Translations under genes and position numbers: made by a program | NCBI GenBank assembly: GCA_032622095.1 | Contig: CP136063.1 | Span: 278,003,426 to 278,067,425 of the forward strand | DNA from: Siphonodentalium dalli | Taxonomy: Eukaryota; Mollusca; Scaphopoda; Gadilida; Siphonodentaliidae | Length of the DNA stretch: 64,000 bases | Reading direction: 5' to 3' | Notes under the pieces: generated by a model | The model's input: only the letters and a program-made list of their open reading frames with translations | Told to the model about the DNA's origin: nothing | Database searches by the model: none | Shown: positions 44,475 through 56,600 of the stretch, piece by piece | Layout: each line of letters begins with the position of its first letter | Numbering within the stretch: position 1 is the stretch's first letter

Positions 44475-44617
44475 TTATGATGCATGTGTTCTCCGGTGCT
44501 TTAGAATCTCCACGGGACTGAAGCTGTAATCTCGGTCACACGCAGCACAGTGGTATTTTTTCCTTAGTGGGTTAGATGTGTCTGCTTCTGTATAGTCTGG
44601 CATATCAGCCTCCATGT
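44475..44617 (-). CDS. DHX34: DHX34 last exon, C2H2 zinc finger and stop
   Basis: Encodes [40 protein letters not shown] and HRRTHAS, ending TAA. Classical CxxC-x12-HxxxH spacing. Acceptor TTCCTTTCTAG. Confidence 0.94.
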
Positions 44618-47600
44618 CTAGAAAGGAAATAAGACTACCGTACTATATATACTTATAAATATATATATATATAAAAACCACATGGCGGATTGTCCTCCAA
44701 AATATACCAAGTATACTATTTTGAATTTTTTTCCGGTATCGAAATAGGTCGATAAATACCTGAACTACCTATAAACGAGCATTATATGTCACAGAAAGAC
44801 GTATTGAAGTCATAAAATAGATGACTTCGAACATAATGTTCGGACCTCAAACAAAACTGCCTTTTGTATTCTTTGGCATTCTGGAATCGGAAATGGAATG
44901 TCCAGAAAAGATATATTGCATTATCTTAACATGAAACTATTTAAAAACTTAATGCAATGCTTTCTCTTCATAATAATAACAAGAGGTACGCTGTCGCGTG
45001 GCATTTGCCCCCGACTGTAGCAATTCGGATTAAGCATGGACGGTATCACCATACCAAATATCAGCTAAATCTGCCCAGCGGTTGCTGAACAATAATGCAA
45101 AATGTTTGTACGGACGGACAAAATTGAATTTTCTAAGTAAAAAAAAAAAGGGCCATAACTCTGGTGAAAATGGGCGGACGAAACCCGTGCTATGCATGTA
45201 GCTGTTCCCCCATGCTGCTCTATCACCATACCAAATATCAGCTAAATCTGCCCAGCGGTTGCTGAACAATAATGCAAAATGTTTGTACGGACGGACGGAG
45301 ACGTCGACTATATACCCGCCGACTTCAAGTCGGGGGCATAATAATATGTGATACCATAAACGTTTCAGAGCGATGACAGCTCTAGATTTTCTTCCCGTGG
45401 ACTACATTTGCAATTTTGACATGACTGCTGATTAAAATATTCAAACCAACACAAACGAAACGATCTTAAATTTACAAAAAAATAGAAGAAACAAAACATA
45501 TATTTAGTGCTTTATCAAAAAAAAATTGGAAATCTTCTCCATAAGTGACCCGCCATATCATTTCCAGTCGTAAGTCGGGATTTTTTTACCCTGTGCCAAT
45601 GCATTCTCTTATACATGCGAGTCGACCATAGGTCGCCTCGCATATATAAGACAATGCATTGGCCTAACAATCTTTTATCATTTTTTTTAAATAAATGTTT
45701 CTTACAATTTTTAGGACATAAAATAAAAAATATCCATTACCCTGCAGGGAGCCCCACACATATATAGAAGCATATAGAAGAGTGTCATCTGCTCATGTTT
45801 GTCTGGGGCTCTGTATGGTTGAAATTATAAAATTGTTAAAGAATACAAGAAACAAGACAGTCAATGACTGTGGGGTCGCTCACCAGACTGCAAAGACTGA
45901 TAAGACTGGGACTCTGGAGACCAAAACAGTCAGCACTTTTCATAATCACTTTAAAAGAAGTAGATTTAAACAGGATATGTGGCTAGAGAGACTTCAAGTA
46001 TGTAGATTGGTAAAAATCCACCTTGAAATTGCCAACTGTACACTACTGTACACTTCTGCAAATTAGGGGATATAGAAACTTCCTAGAAGGGAAATGTAAC
46101 TAACAACAATGTTAATTTGATACTATAGATACTTCCCAGAAGATGAGGCCTAACCAGAATGAGGTCTCCAGAGGGTGAATTTGGTGATGCTATCCCGCTG
46201 TGTGGGATAGCATCACTAAATTCACCCTCTGGAGCCTCATTCTGCAAATGACATTAGTCCTGATATGAACAATACATGATAGATTGGGAATTAATGACTT
46301 CTAGCAGATCTGCAAGGAATGTTTATAAACATATCAAGATTCTCCAGTTAAAGTTGGTGATGTGCAGTAGTGCACCCATTGGGCACCTCAATTATGCATT
46401 TTATTTTCACAAATTAAGGGATATAGAAACTAAACAGAAGGGAAAAAGTAAGTAAAAATGTCAATTTAAGTGCCTATATACTTCACAGAAGATGAGGCCC
46501 AAGGCTAGTGTATTTGGTGATGCTAGACTGCTGTGCAGGGTAGCATAACTAAATTCACCCTCTGGGGACCTCATTCTGCAAATGCCAGACACACTAAATT
46601 CAGGTTAGAGAGCAATAATTTGTTTTGATTTTTTTTTTAGTAACAAACACTGGCATGAGTGCTAGCTAAGCATTAGTTCACACCTGTCAGCCTGGTAAAC
46701 ATCTGATGTGTGTGTATTTATTTTAACTCTCTCTCTGTCTGTAGCTAATACAATTGACTTAATCTGCTGGTGGGAGAGATCCTGTGAGTTAGGAGATGAG
46801 ATAGGGTGGAATGCTGTTGGTTGGGGGCAGGGTGGGGTTCTGGGTCATGTGGGGGAGGGTGATATTTATTTTTGTATGTTAAATTGATCAAGGAGTTCCT
46901 GAATTTTTTATTATTTTTTTTGGAATTATGGCCCTGGCTCCACCCCTATTTGACCCAGTGACCCCATTTGAACAAATCTGAACCCCAGTCATTCAATGAC
47001 CCCCCATACCAAATATAAACTAAACCGGCATAATGGTTCTAGACAAGAAGTCGTTATAAGAATTACCAAGGAGGAATATAGTTATGGCCCTGGTTTCGCA
47101 ACTATTTGACACACTGACCTCATTTGAACAAATCTGAATGACAGTCACCTAGGGAACATCCACACAAAATATGATCAAAATGCAAAAATGTAATTTTTTT
47201 GTTTTTAGAGCTATGTCCCTGGCTCTGCCCCTATTTGACCCAGTGACCCAATTTGAACAAATCTGATTCCCAGTCACCCAAGATCCCTCAGTACCAAATA
47301 TAAGCTAAATCGGCCCAATATTTTTTTTTAGAAAAAGTCATTGTAAGAATTACTATGAGTTATGGCCCTGGTTTCTCAACGAATTGACCGGGTGACCTCA
47401 TTTGAACAAATCTGAACACCAGTCACCCAAGGACCCTCCATACCAAATATTAGCTAAATCGGCACAATGGTTATGGACCAGAAGTTGTTGTAAGAATTAC
47501 TATGGAGGAATAGAGTTATGGCCCTGGTTTCGCAACTATTTGACCCAGTGACCTCATTTGAACAAATCTGAATGAGAGTCACATAGGGAACATCCACACC

Positions 47601-50600
47601 AAATATGAACCAATTCGGTCCAATGGAACTTCAGAAGAAGATGTTCAAAGAATTGTTGACGGACGGACGGACGCCTGGACGGACGGATGGACGGACGACG
47701 GACGAGGAGTGATGACTATAGCTCCACCAGAGACTTCGTCTCAGGTGAGCTAAAAATTATTAAAATTGTAAAAAATTGTTAGGCCAATGCATTCTCTTAT
47801 ATATGCGAGGCAACCTATGGTCGACTCGCATATATAAGAGAATGCATTGGCACAGGGTAAAAAAAATCCCGACTTACGACTGGATTTGATATGGCGGGTC
47901 ACATATGTATGTTTTGAGATACCTCTTACCAAATTATGTATACATACTTTTGGGGTTCGAATGAGCCATGCCCGTTTAACCCTTTCAGTGCCAGGTCCGA
48001 TTTTTGTATCAACCCATATACCCTGTGCCAATGCATTCTCTTATATATGCGAGTCGACCATAGGTCGCCTCGCATATATAAGAGAATGCATTGGCCTAAC
48101 AATTTTTCATCATTTGTTATTATTTTTTACAATTTTTTACAATTTTAATAATTTTTTCTTATATTCTTTAAGAGACTTATTTTGTAGGTTTAGTGCCAGG
48201 GAATCTTACGTTTTTCATGGGCATCAAAATTATTACTATGAATACTTGGTGATAGTTTTGAGTTATAACATGCCCCTAAGGTGTTATCCAGTTTGTTTTT
48301 AAATTCGCTATAGCATGCTTAAGCATACCCCAAAAAAATTCAACAAACAAACAAAATCTAAAAACAAAAACAAAAATTTGTTTTTTAATTTTTAAATTTT
48401 TTAGGGCCGATTTTACAGACCGTGAATTAGGGCCGATGAGATCGGCCCCTGGAACTGAAAGGGTTAAAAGCCACAATTGAGACTTCTGAAATCACTTATT
48501 CAGATTTGAAGTAATTTTTCCCAGAAATTTCATCCTATACCTGGATTGTTAATCGCAGTCACTGAACTCAGGCATCTTATGTGATTGTTCACCTCAGTGA
48601 AATGAAAAGCCTTTGAATTCATATCACTACTTTGGATAAGATCACATATTAAGTAGAGACAGCCATGCCTCTCCAAGTTTACCCAGAGCCAGTGAAAGCC
48701 AAGGATTCCTTATGTTGGTATACCATACAGAGCAGCTTTTTTGCACAGTTGATATGAAACGTATACCATCTAAGGGCCAGCAACAAGAATATTAAATTTT
48801 AAATTAAACAGACATCCTCCAATTTTAAGGGCCTCGTGATCAGAATATTGTATTAGAACAATGTGTTCAAGGTATGACTAGAGTTGAGACTATCCCAGTG
48901 GGACCAAGGATACCCTATGCAGTGCAATTAGGCTTCATTATGGCTAGCCATATTAACATATTTGTTTTTCCAAAACAAAACCCGAGCAGGGTTGGGGTTA
49001 TCATAATCAAAGTAATTGAATTACAGAATTTGGAGTAATCGCCTGTAATCAGTAATCATAATTTGATTTGATTACAATGGTATGTAATCGCCCCAACACT
49101 GAACCCGAGGAATACAAGCTTGGAAAAAATGCATGTTGGGAAAACAAAGGGGGGATAACTCCACTAAAAAATATCAGATGGACCTCATAATCACAGGTTC
49201 CCATGTTACTAAATATCCATGCCATGTTTAAAAAAAAAATGACTGAAAAATGTTGGGAAAACATACTCGGACAACCAGATTCCTATTTATATACCCACCC
49301 CCCATAACATTAATATGGGGGGCGTAATAATTATAACATGACTATTATCTTATAATATGTGCAAATTCATTAAAGTATGCTTTAGTAGAGATACTGGATG
49401 GAATTTTTTGTTTTGCCAGCGTCTATCTCAGCCAATGAGAACAAGAGCATGCTAGGGTGTGGTAAAATATGGCCTTTAATCATTTCAAATTGAACTACCG
49501 CAAAATAATTTGAGCTTACAAAGACTATCTGATTTACCCCTAATTTCAATGCTAAAATGTGGCTGTAACTCATGTGAAAATAATTGGCCAGAACCTATAT
49601 TCAAACTTGGCCTGTAGTTTTAGCTGGGAAACACACATACCAGCTTTGGTTTAAATCAAATAATCCAAACAGGAGTGATCAGTCGGAAACCGAAATGTTA
49701 TGAAATTGGTCAAATTCTAAGTCGAAAAAGGGCTGTAACTCATGTAGAAATAATTTGATGGAACCCATAGTCAAACTTGGCCTGTATATTTAGCTTTGGT
49801 TCAGATCAAATATTCCAAACCGGAGTTATGGATCGGAAACCTAAAATTATAACGGATGGGCGGACAGACTGATTACATAATACAACCATTTTTTTTCAAA
49901 AGGGCGAACAAAAATGAAACAGGCTTGCTCAATTTGGATAGATGTATGACCTCACCTTCACCGTGACATTCTGCTTCATGCTGAAGTCTCTCGACAATAT
50001 TGACGATCATATTTTTATCGCAGTGAGGACAGACCCAGTGTTTCTGTAGGTTGGTTGTGAATTCTCCCCATACACCAGCACTAACGTTGTCTAGAAGGCT
50101 GAAATAGGTGAAAAATAAAAATACTCAGATAATGCAAAAGAAGTTATTTTCATAAATTGGATATCCAAAAGGCAGAAAACAGCGTCATTATTATAAACGG
50201 ATTACACGCAGTGACTATTGTTGGCAGAATAATTGCCCTAATGTTTATGTCCAATAATTTGTCCCGCATAATGTATTAAATATTTACATTTGTGCATAGT
50301 TCAAACTTGTTCTCTAAAATGATAGTCGATGTGGTTGGAATTTTCAACAATCTTAGATGATAGCTGATAGCTACATTCTTCCAGCGGAGACAGCGTTTGG
50401 TTTTATTCACTGAACAAGTCCATAATTTGTCTTTAACCCTTTCAGTGCCAAGTCCGACTTTTGTATCAACCCATATTTCCTTGATCATTTTTCAAATTTA
50501 TTGATTATAATAATGTGATACATTGATGGAAAGAGCTCTAGAGCTCTTTCCATCAATGTATCACATTATTATAATCAATAAATTATGGGTTGATACAAAA

Positions 50601-53600
50601 ATCGGACTTGGCACTGAAAGGGTTAATGGCCCTCAAGGTGTTCACAATGTGATTATAAAGTTATTGAAACTTCGACAACTTGTGTGAATGATACCGTATG
50701 AGCATATCACCTTATAAACATCTGCTTCTTGAGATGTCCAAATTTTACTCAATACGGTGGTTGCAAGCACATTTTTGCCTAATGTTTCTGTGGTTTTTAA
50801 TACCAAGAACATTATATAAGGCAACTTGAGTGCCACCATTGATGTTCCAATAATTTAATGAGGAAATGCGCAGCACATACCAACTGATTATAATCTGCAT
50901 TGTATTTTAAAGTTATTGTTCGATGCTGAAAGCCTAGACATGCCTTACTGTTACAGTTCGTATTAACCAACAATGCTTTCGACGCATGGAATTTCGTCAT
51001 TGGAGGATTGATGATAATGAAAATTAAAAAAAAATTACTTCCATTTTACTATAGTCTCGGTAATAATCATTTAACAAACTTGTTAAGATTTGGCAGCTGT
51101 ACCCATCGTGAAAGCCTTCCATAGTTTTACATTTTTTGTTTAAAATAGAAAAATCAAAGATGTTCGATTTCTTCATGTTAAGAAGTCAAAACAAAAAAAA
51201 CAGTTTTATGAAACTGTTTGAACACATTTTCATTGTTCATAAAAAAGAGAGCAGTTACATAGGGTGCTACACATATTTCATTTAAAATTGCTTTAAAAGA
51301 GATTTTAGATTTTCATTTAAATTTATCATAATGTTCTGAAACTATTAACTTTTCAACGTCTAGAGCTTCCTGAAATTTTGCAAAAACACTGCCAATGCAT
51401 TCTCTTATATATGCGAGTCTCCCATAGGCAGCCTTACATATATAAGTGAATACATTAGCCAAACAATATTTACCTTGACCTTTTAAGTCAGTGCATTCTT
51501 TTATATATGTGAGACTCGCATATATAAGAGAATGTGCTGGCACAGGATATTTAATGCTGCACCAGCGCAGCTCCCTTCATGAAAGGTTTAAACTAATTAG
51601 TAGTCTTAAGTTTCCTTCGACGTAAACCAGCTAGTGAAATCGGTAAGGAAAATATTGGTTCATGGCGAAGTACGGTCGACTTAGTCTTCTATAGCGGACT
51701 TTAAGAGTAAATTTCCATTCATCTAAAATCACCAATGACGGTAATAAAATGTCACAATTGTACGTGAAAGTAATCCAGTTTATTCCATAGAAAATATAAT
51801 TGTTCTGAACTCCACAAGATTTGACTACTGAAATTAGTAATTTAATGTGAAATGTTTACATTATTTCACAAGAATCCAAACTCATTTAACCTCATGACTT
51901 CATAACAGTTGGGGTCTTCTCTGAGCATAAACAAACAAAGATCAAACGTGAGTTATTCCTAATTACATGGCATTCTGTGCATAATTTAACTGCAATGATA
52001 GATTATATTAGATTGATTGTTATTTAACTCAACGCCACAATTAAGTGGCGAACAGACATGTCAACCCTCCCGATTTCGGCGGGAGTCTCCTGATATTGGG
52101 CACCATCTCCCGGGCTCCCAATCGGGATATGGAATCTCCCGATATCACGCACCCCCGTAAATCAAAATGATAATTATGTTGGAATAAAATTAATAAATTT
52201 AAATAAGTTTTATTTTCTTTATTTTCATGTTATGATGGAGGGATAATGCGATGAAAAAAAATCTCCCTATTTCTCCCTATATTGGAAGACTGATCTCACT
52301 ATTTCATATAATACCAGGTTGACATGTCTGGTGGCGAATACAGAGTACTAATTAACATATATACATATATTTACAAAAGAGCCACTGTTGTCTGGCTTGC
52401 CATTTTCATATGGCAGAAGTGTATAGTTGCACTATCAGCATCATCAACATCATCATCACCTTCATCATCATCACCATTATCATCATCATAGTCATTGTCG
52501 TCAACATCATCATCCTCGTCATCGCCGCAACCGCCGTCATCATCATCATCATAATCTTCATCATCATCATCGTCATAATCATCGTCATCGTTAGCATGAT
52601 CATCAAAATCATCATCATCGTCGTCATCATCATCGTCACCATTGTCATCATTATATGACCGTAAGATATCACCATGATAATTATAGCATTTGTATTCATT
52701 TGTATGATAAAGTGGATAAAAATTGATAACTACTGCCAGTGGATCTTGGCCAGACCTGTTAAGTTTTGAAAATGTCAATCTGGGGGATTTTTGCGGGAGG
52801 TATGCCCAAATATGTTCACGTTCCAAAATCATTTTTATGGTGAAGATTACATAGTTTTATGAGTTTCTATTTGTGTTTATTTTATAAATATATAGACCTA
52901 AATAAATTGGTAATGAATGTCCTGTTAGTAATTGTAATAGAGCTGCTGTGAGTGGGAGATACCACCATTTATTGAAAAGAAAGAAGCAGACACTTCGTAA
53001 AAATACTCAGAATTCCACCGGACACAACCCGGTATGCACGAAACCGAAAGTACAAAATCGTAATAAACTACAAAATAGACTTGTCTTACAGTTTAACCCA
53101 CAAAAAGAAATGCACACATTCCACCATTTATTAACAAATGTTAAGAAGCAGAAACTTTGTTTGGCAACCCGGGAGTCTCACGGACAATCCGTGAAACTTA
53201 ACAACTCTGATCTGGGTCTTAAGTCTGCTAAGAAGAGTAAGACAATCGTACTTTGACATAAACCAGTATTATCTCTACCAACTTCATTAGCTACTTTATG
53301 TCGAAGGAAACATGGGACTAACTAATTTAATAGCTGAACATACTTCCAAATGAACAAATGGGAATCAAGTAAATACTCAACATGATCCGGTTATTTAAAG
53401 GACTAACTCTTGTAAATTTTATGATATAATTAGTAGGAGATAGAGAAGATGATTAAGATGGATTTCCTTACCAGTTATAGACCATGAAATCATACACCTG
53501 TAGTCCTCCTTTGACGGGATGTGGTCGTGTATTCTCTCCAGACTTTATGAAGTTGCTCATTGCCATTTGTTCAGCAATGGCTGCAAATGAACCAAAGACA

Positions 53601-56600
53601 TATTTACATCATTTAAAACAAGTACAACGGTACATGTGGCATATGCCCCCGACATTCAGATTAGACACACTCATCTATCTTCAACAAGTACATGAAAAAA
53701 TAGATTTACTTTGTTCTTATTTATTTATTAATTACTTAATCATTCTCTAATAATGAGATTCTGCATGTCAAAATCATTGTTATGTAAATGTTGCTGTTGC
53801 ATTGGCATCTGGCACAGGATTTTCAAAAAAATTCAGGAAGCTCCAGTCATGGAAGGGTTAATATATTGGTTTGGAGGGTTAACCCTTTACCCAACAGAAC
53901 GGCCCTGTGCCAATGCATTCTCTTATATATGCGAGTCGACCATAGGTCACCTCGCATATATAAGAGAATGCATTGGCTTAACACATTAAAAATTATAAAA
54001 TTGTTAAAGAATGTAAGAGAAAATGGTAAAAAGTGTTAAAAAAAGATTTTTTTAGGCCAATGCATTCTCTTATATATGCGAGGCGACCTATGGTCAACTC
54101 GCATATATAAGAGAATGCATTGGCACAGGGCATAACTGTAACCATAACAATGTGGTCAATGAGCCGGTTCCAATGATATCCATATTTGTATGGTTTTATT
54201 GAGACAGACCCAAGATAATTTAGGCTGTTGCAACTTTATTTGGCCGTTTTTGGCCGGTTTGTTGGGTAAAGGGTTAAAATCAGTTACCTGAATTAGGTCC
54301 AGCATAGAGATGTTGTTGTTCAGCGGCTAGAACCCTTCTGAGAGAATATAGTACATCGCTGTCAATAAACTCGGAGAGTTTCCGTGCTAACAAATGCTCC
54401 AGCTTCTTCGACTGAACACTGACTTTCCTCTCAGAATCAGAAGTACTGAAAGTATCTACAACATAGGTAAAGAATAATTAACTCTTTAATTCCAATTGTT
54501 CCATTGAGATATAAATGTATAGATTGGGAACTTCATTTATAGGAAAATCACCAAATTCACCCTCTGGGGACCTCATTCTGCATGGCCTCATCTGCAATGG
54601 GAGACCTAGACACAGATTTAAGTTCCCATTGGGCACCTCGATTATGCATTGTGTCGGCTGCCAATTTGGGGATATAGAGAAACTAAACTAATATGAAAAT
54701 AAAGATATTTTCCAGAGAAGATGCGGCCTAAGCAGAATGAGGTATCCAGAAGGTAAATTTAGTTGTACTAGCACGATGTGCAGGGTAGCGTCACTAAATT
54801 CACCTTCTGGGGACCTCATATCCAGCACCATATTCTCAGGCCTGGTGTCAGCATGGATAGAAGGCGAGAATGAGTGCTGATACATTGGGTACAATTCTTT
54901 ATTAAAATGTAGGACAACACTTAAAGTGATGCTTATCTGGCATCAGGCTAAATAGTTTTATGTTATACAGTAATGCCCTAAATAATCGACTCCTTAACCA
55001 CAGCAGAAGTATGGGTAATTTTTCAGGATTTAGTCGGAAATATGGCTTGTTGCCATTCATCGGAAAGCACTCACTTAGAACTTTCCGATGAATGGCAACA
55101 TGCCATATTTTTTACTAAATCCTGAAAAATTACCCATAATTCTGCAGTCGATTATTTAGGGCATTACTGTAGCTTGGATTTGGTGAGATTTTCAATCATA
55201 AGAATACAAACCCTCCAGCCTAGATTTGATAAGATTTTGCCAGGTCGTGCGAAGCTGTATAACACTTGACACCACATGCTCCCCGGACTCAGAATCAGGG
55301 AACCTGATTTCCAGCCACCCATCACATACCAATCTGTGGAGAATCAAATAAGATTAATATTCATTTATATGAATAGCATGGTGCCAAGCATTCTAGTTAC
55401 AATTGCATTCTCTTAGATTTTGACAGAAACAATAGAGCGTTACCACATTGCATGCAATATGCTCTCTCCATGCAAATCCGCAAATTAGAAGATGCAACGA
55501 GTAACACAAATAATGCACTAGCAGATGTCCAACGAACTGCACAATTTGCCATTGATGCTGCAGCCAGATTAGATACCTGCTCTAAGTTGGCAGTGACATC
55601 GATTGTAAATAACATGATGCAAAATATTAGCAAGCATATGGTTGATTTATTTAATCATTTGCACTGACATAAAATGACATTCCAATAAACAACCATGTCA
55701 AGGGAATTTCACAATGATCTGTTTCTGTTGCTTTCCATGCAGAATGTGCTATTGTCGCGCAAATCACATAAGTCAGACATATGTATAACATGTTTAATTT
55801 ATCTGGTGGTGTTCATTGGTAACAAAGCCTGTAATAGGGTGTCTGTCATTTGCAGAATGAGGTCCCCAGAGGGTTAATTTTGTGATGCTATCCCACACAG
55901 TGAGCTAGCATCACCAATTTCACCCTCTGGGGACCTCATTCTGTTTAGGATCATCTTCTGGGAAGCATCTATAGTCTCAAATTAACATTGTTTTTAGTTA
56001 CTTTTTCCCTTCTGGAAAGTTTCTATATCCCCTAATTTGCAGAAGATAAAATGCATAATCGAGGTGCCCAATGGGTGAACATCACCAAATTCAACTGCGG
56101 AACATCAATCTACATGATCCTAGATCTCCCATAGCAGTTGAAGCCTAAGCAGAATGAGGTTCCCAGAGGGTAAATTTAGTGATGCCAGCCCACCGTGTAG
56201 AATAGCATCACTAAATTCACCCTCTGGGGACCTCATTCAGCAAGTGACAGGCACACTGTTTGCAGGCTGGGTAACATACCTGGTACAGTCGGCATTAGTG
56301 TCGATGTTGTTTGAATATAGTGTAGCAGTCTGTAGAGCTGGGATCCTCATTGCGTTCACTAGATAAGGTTTGTTTGTCTCCAGCAAAGACCTACAAGACA
56401 TTGTTCAAATAGAAATATATACATACCGTCGAATGGACTCCAAACGACTTGCAAAAGCAGTATTTAAATGGGAACTGAGGATAGGTCGGATTGATAGTTG
56501 GACGGGTGATATGAGGAAGTTATTCTCTCTTTGTCAACAAATCCACGTGTATGATAATCAACTGATTGTAGATTTAATAATTTGTGAGAAACACCTCAAT

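Larger units (their letters stand above)
45548..47904. mobile_element. Large family-H element (GTGACCCGCCATATC ends), internally interrupted
   Basis: Left end GTGACCCGCCATATCA, then GTCGTAAGTCGGGATTTTTT and a CCAATGCATTCTC hairpin (45596-45662). The right end is the mirror image (hairpin 47784-47850, then AAATCCCGACTTACGAC and GATATGGCGGGTCAC). Compared with the compact copy at 26361-26730, the spacer is cut after AGAATACAAGAAA (45853) and resumes at ATTATTAAAATTG (47756), so ~1.9 kb was inserted. Confidence 0.7.

Noticed and set aside
52371-52832. 153-residue acidic (poly-Asp) frame on the - strand
   Set aside because: Produced by an (ATC)n/(GAT)n microsatellite that is open in several frames on both strands.
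52948-53256. 102-residue basic frame starting [14 protein letters not shown]
   Set aside because: Recurring CACCATTTATT and AAGAAGCAGA words suggest a local duplication. There is no recognisable domain and no splice context.
53484-53750. + strand open frame that looks protein-like ([16 protein letters not shown] ...)
   Set aside because: It overlaps the - strand DHX34 exon 53472-53580, whose splice sites and phase fit. The rest is intron, so the frame is a shadow.
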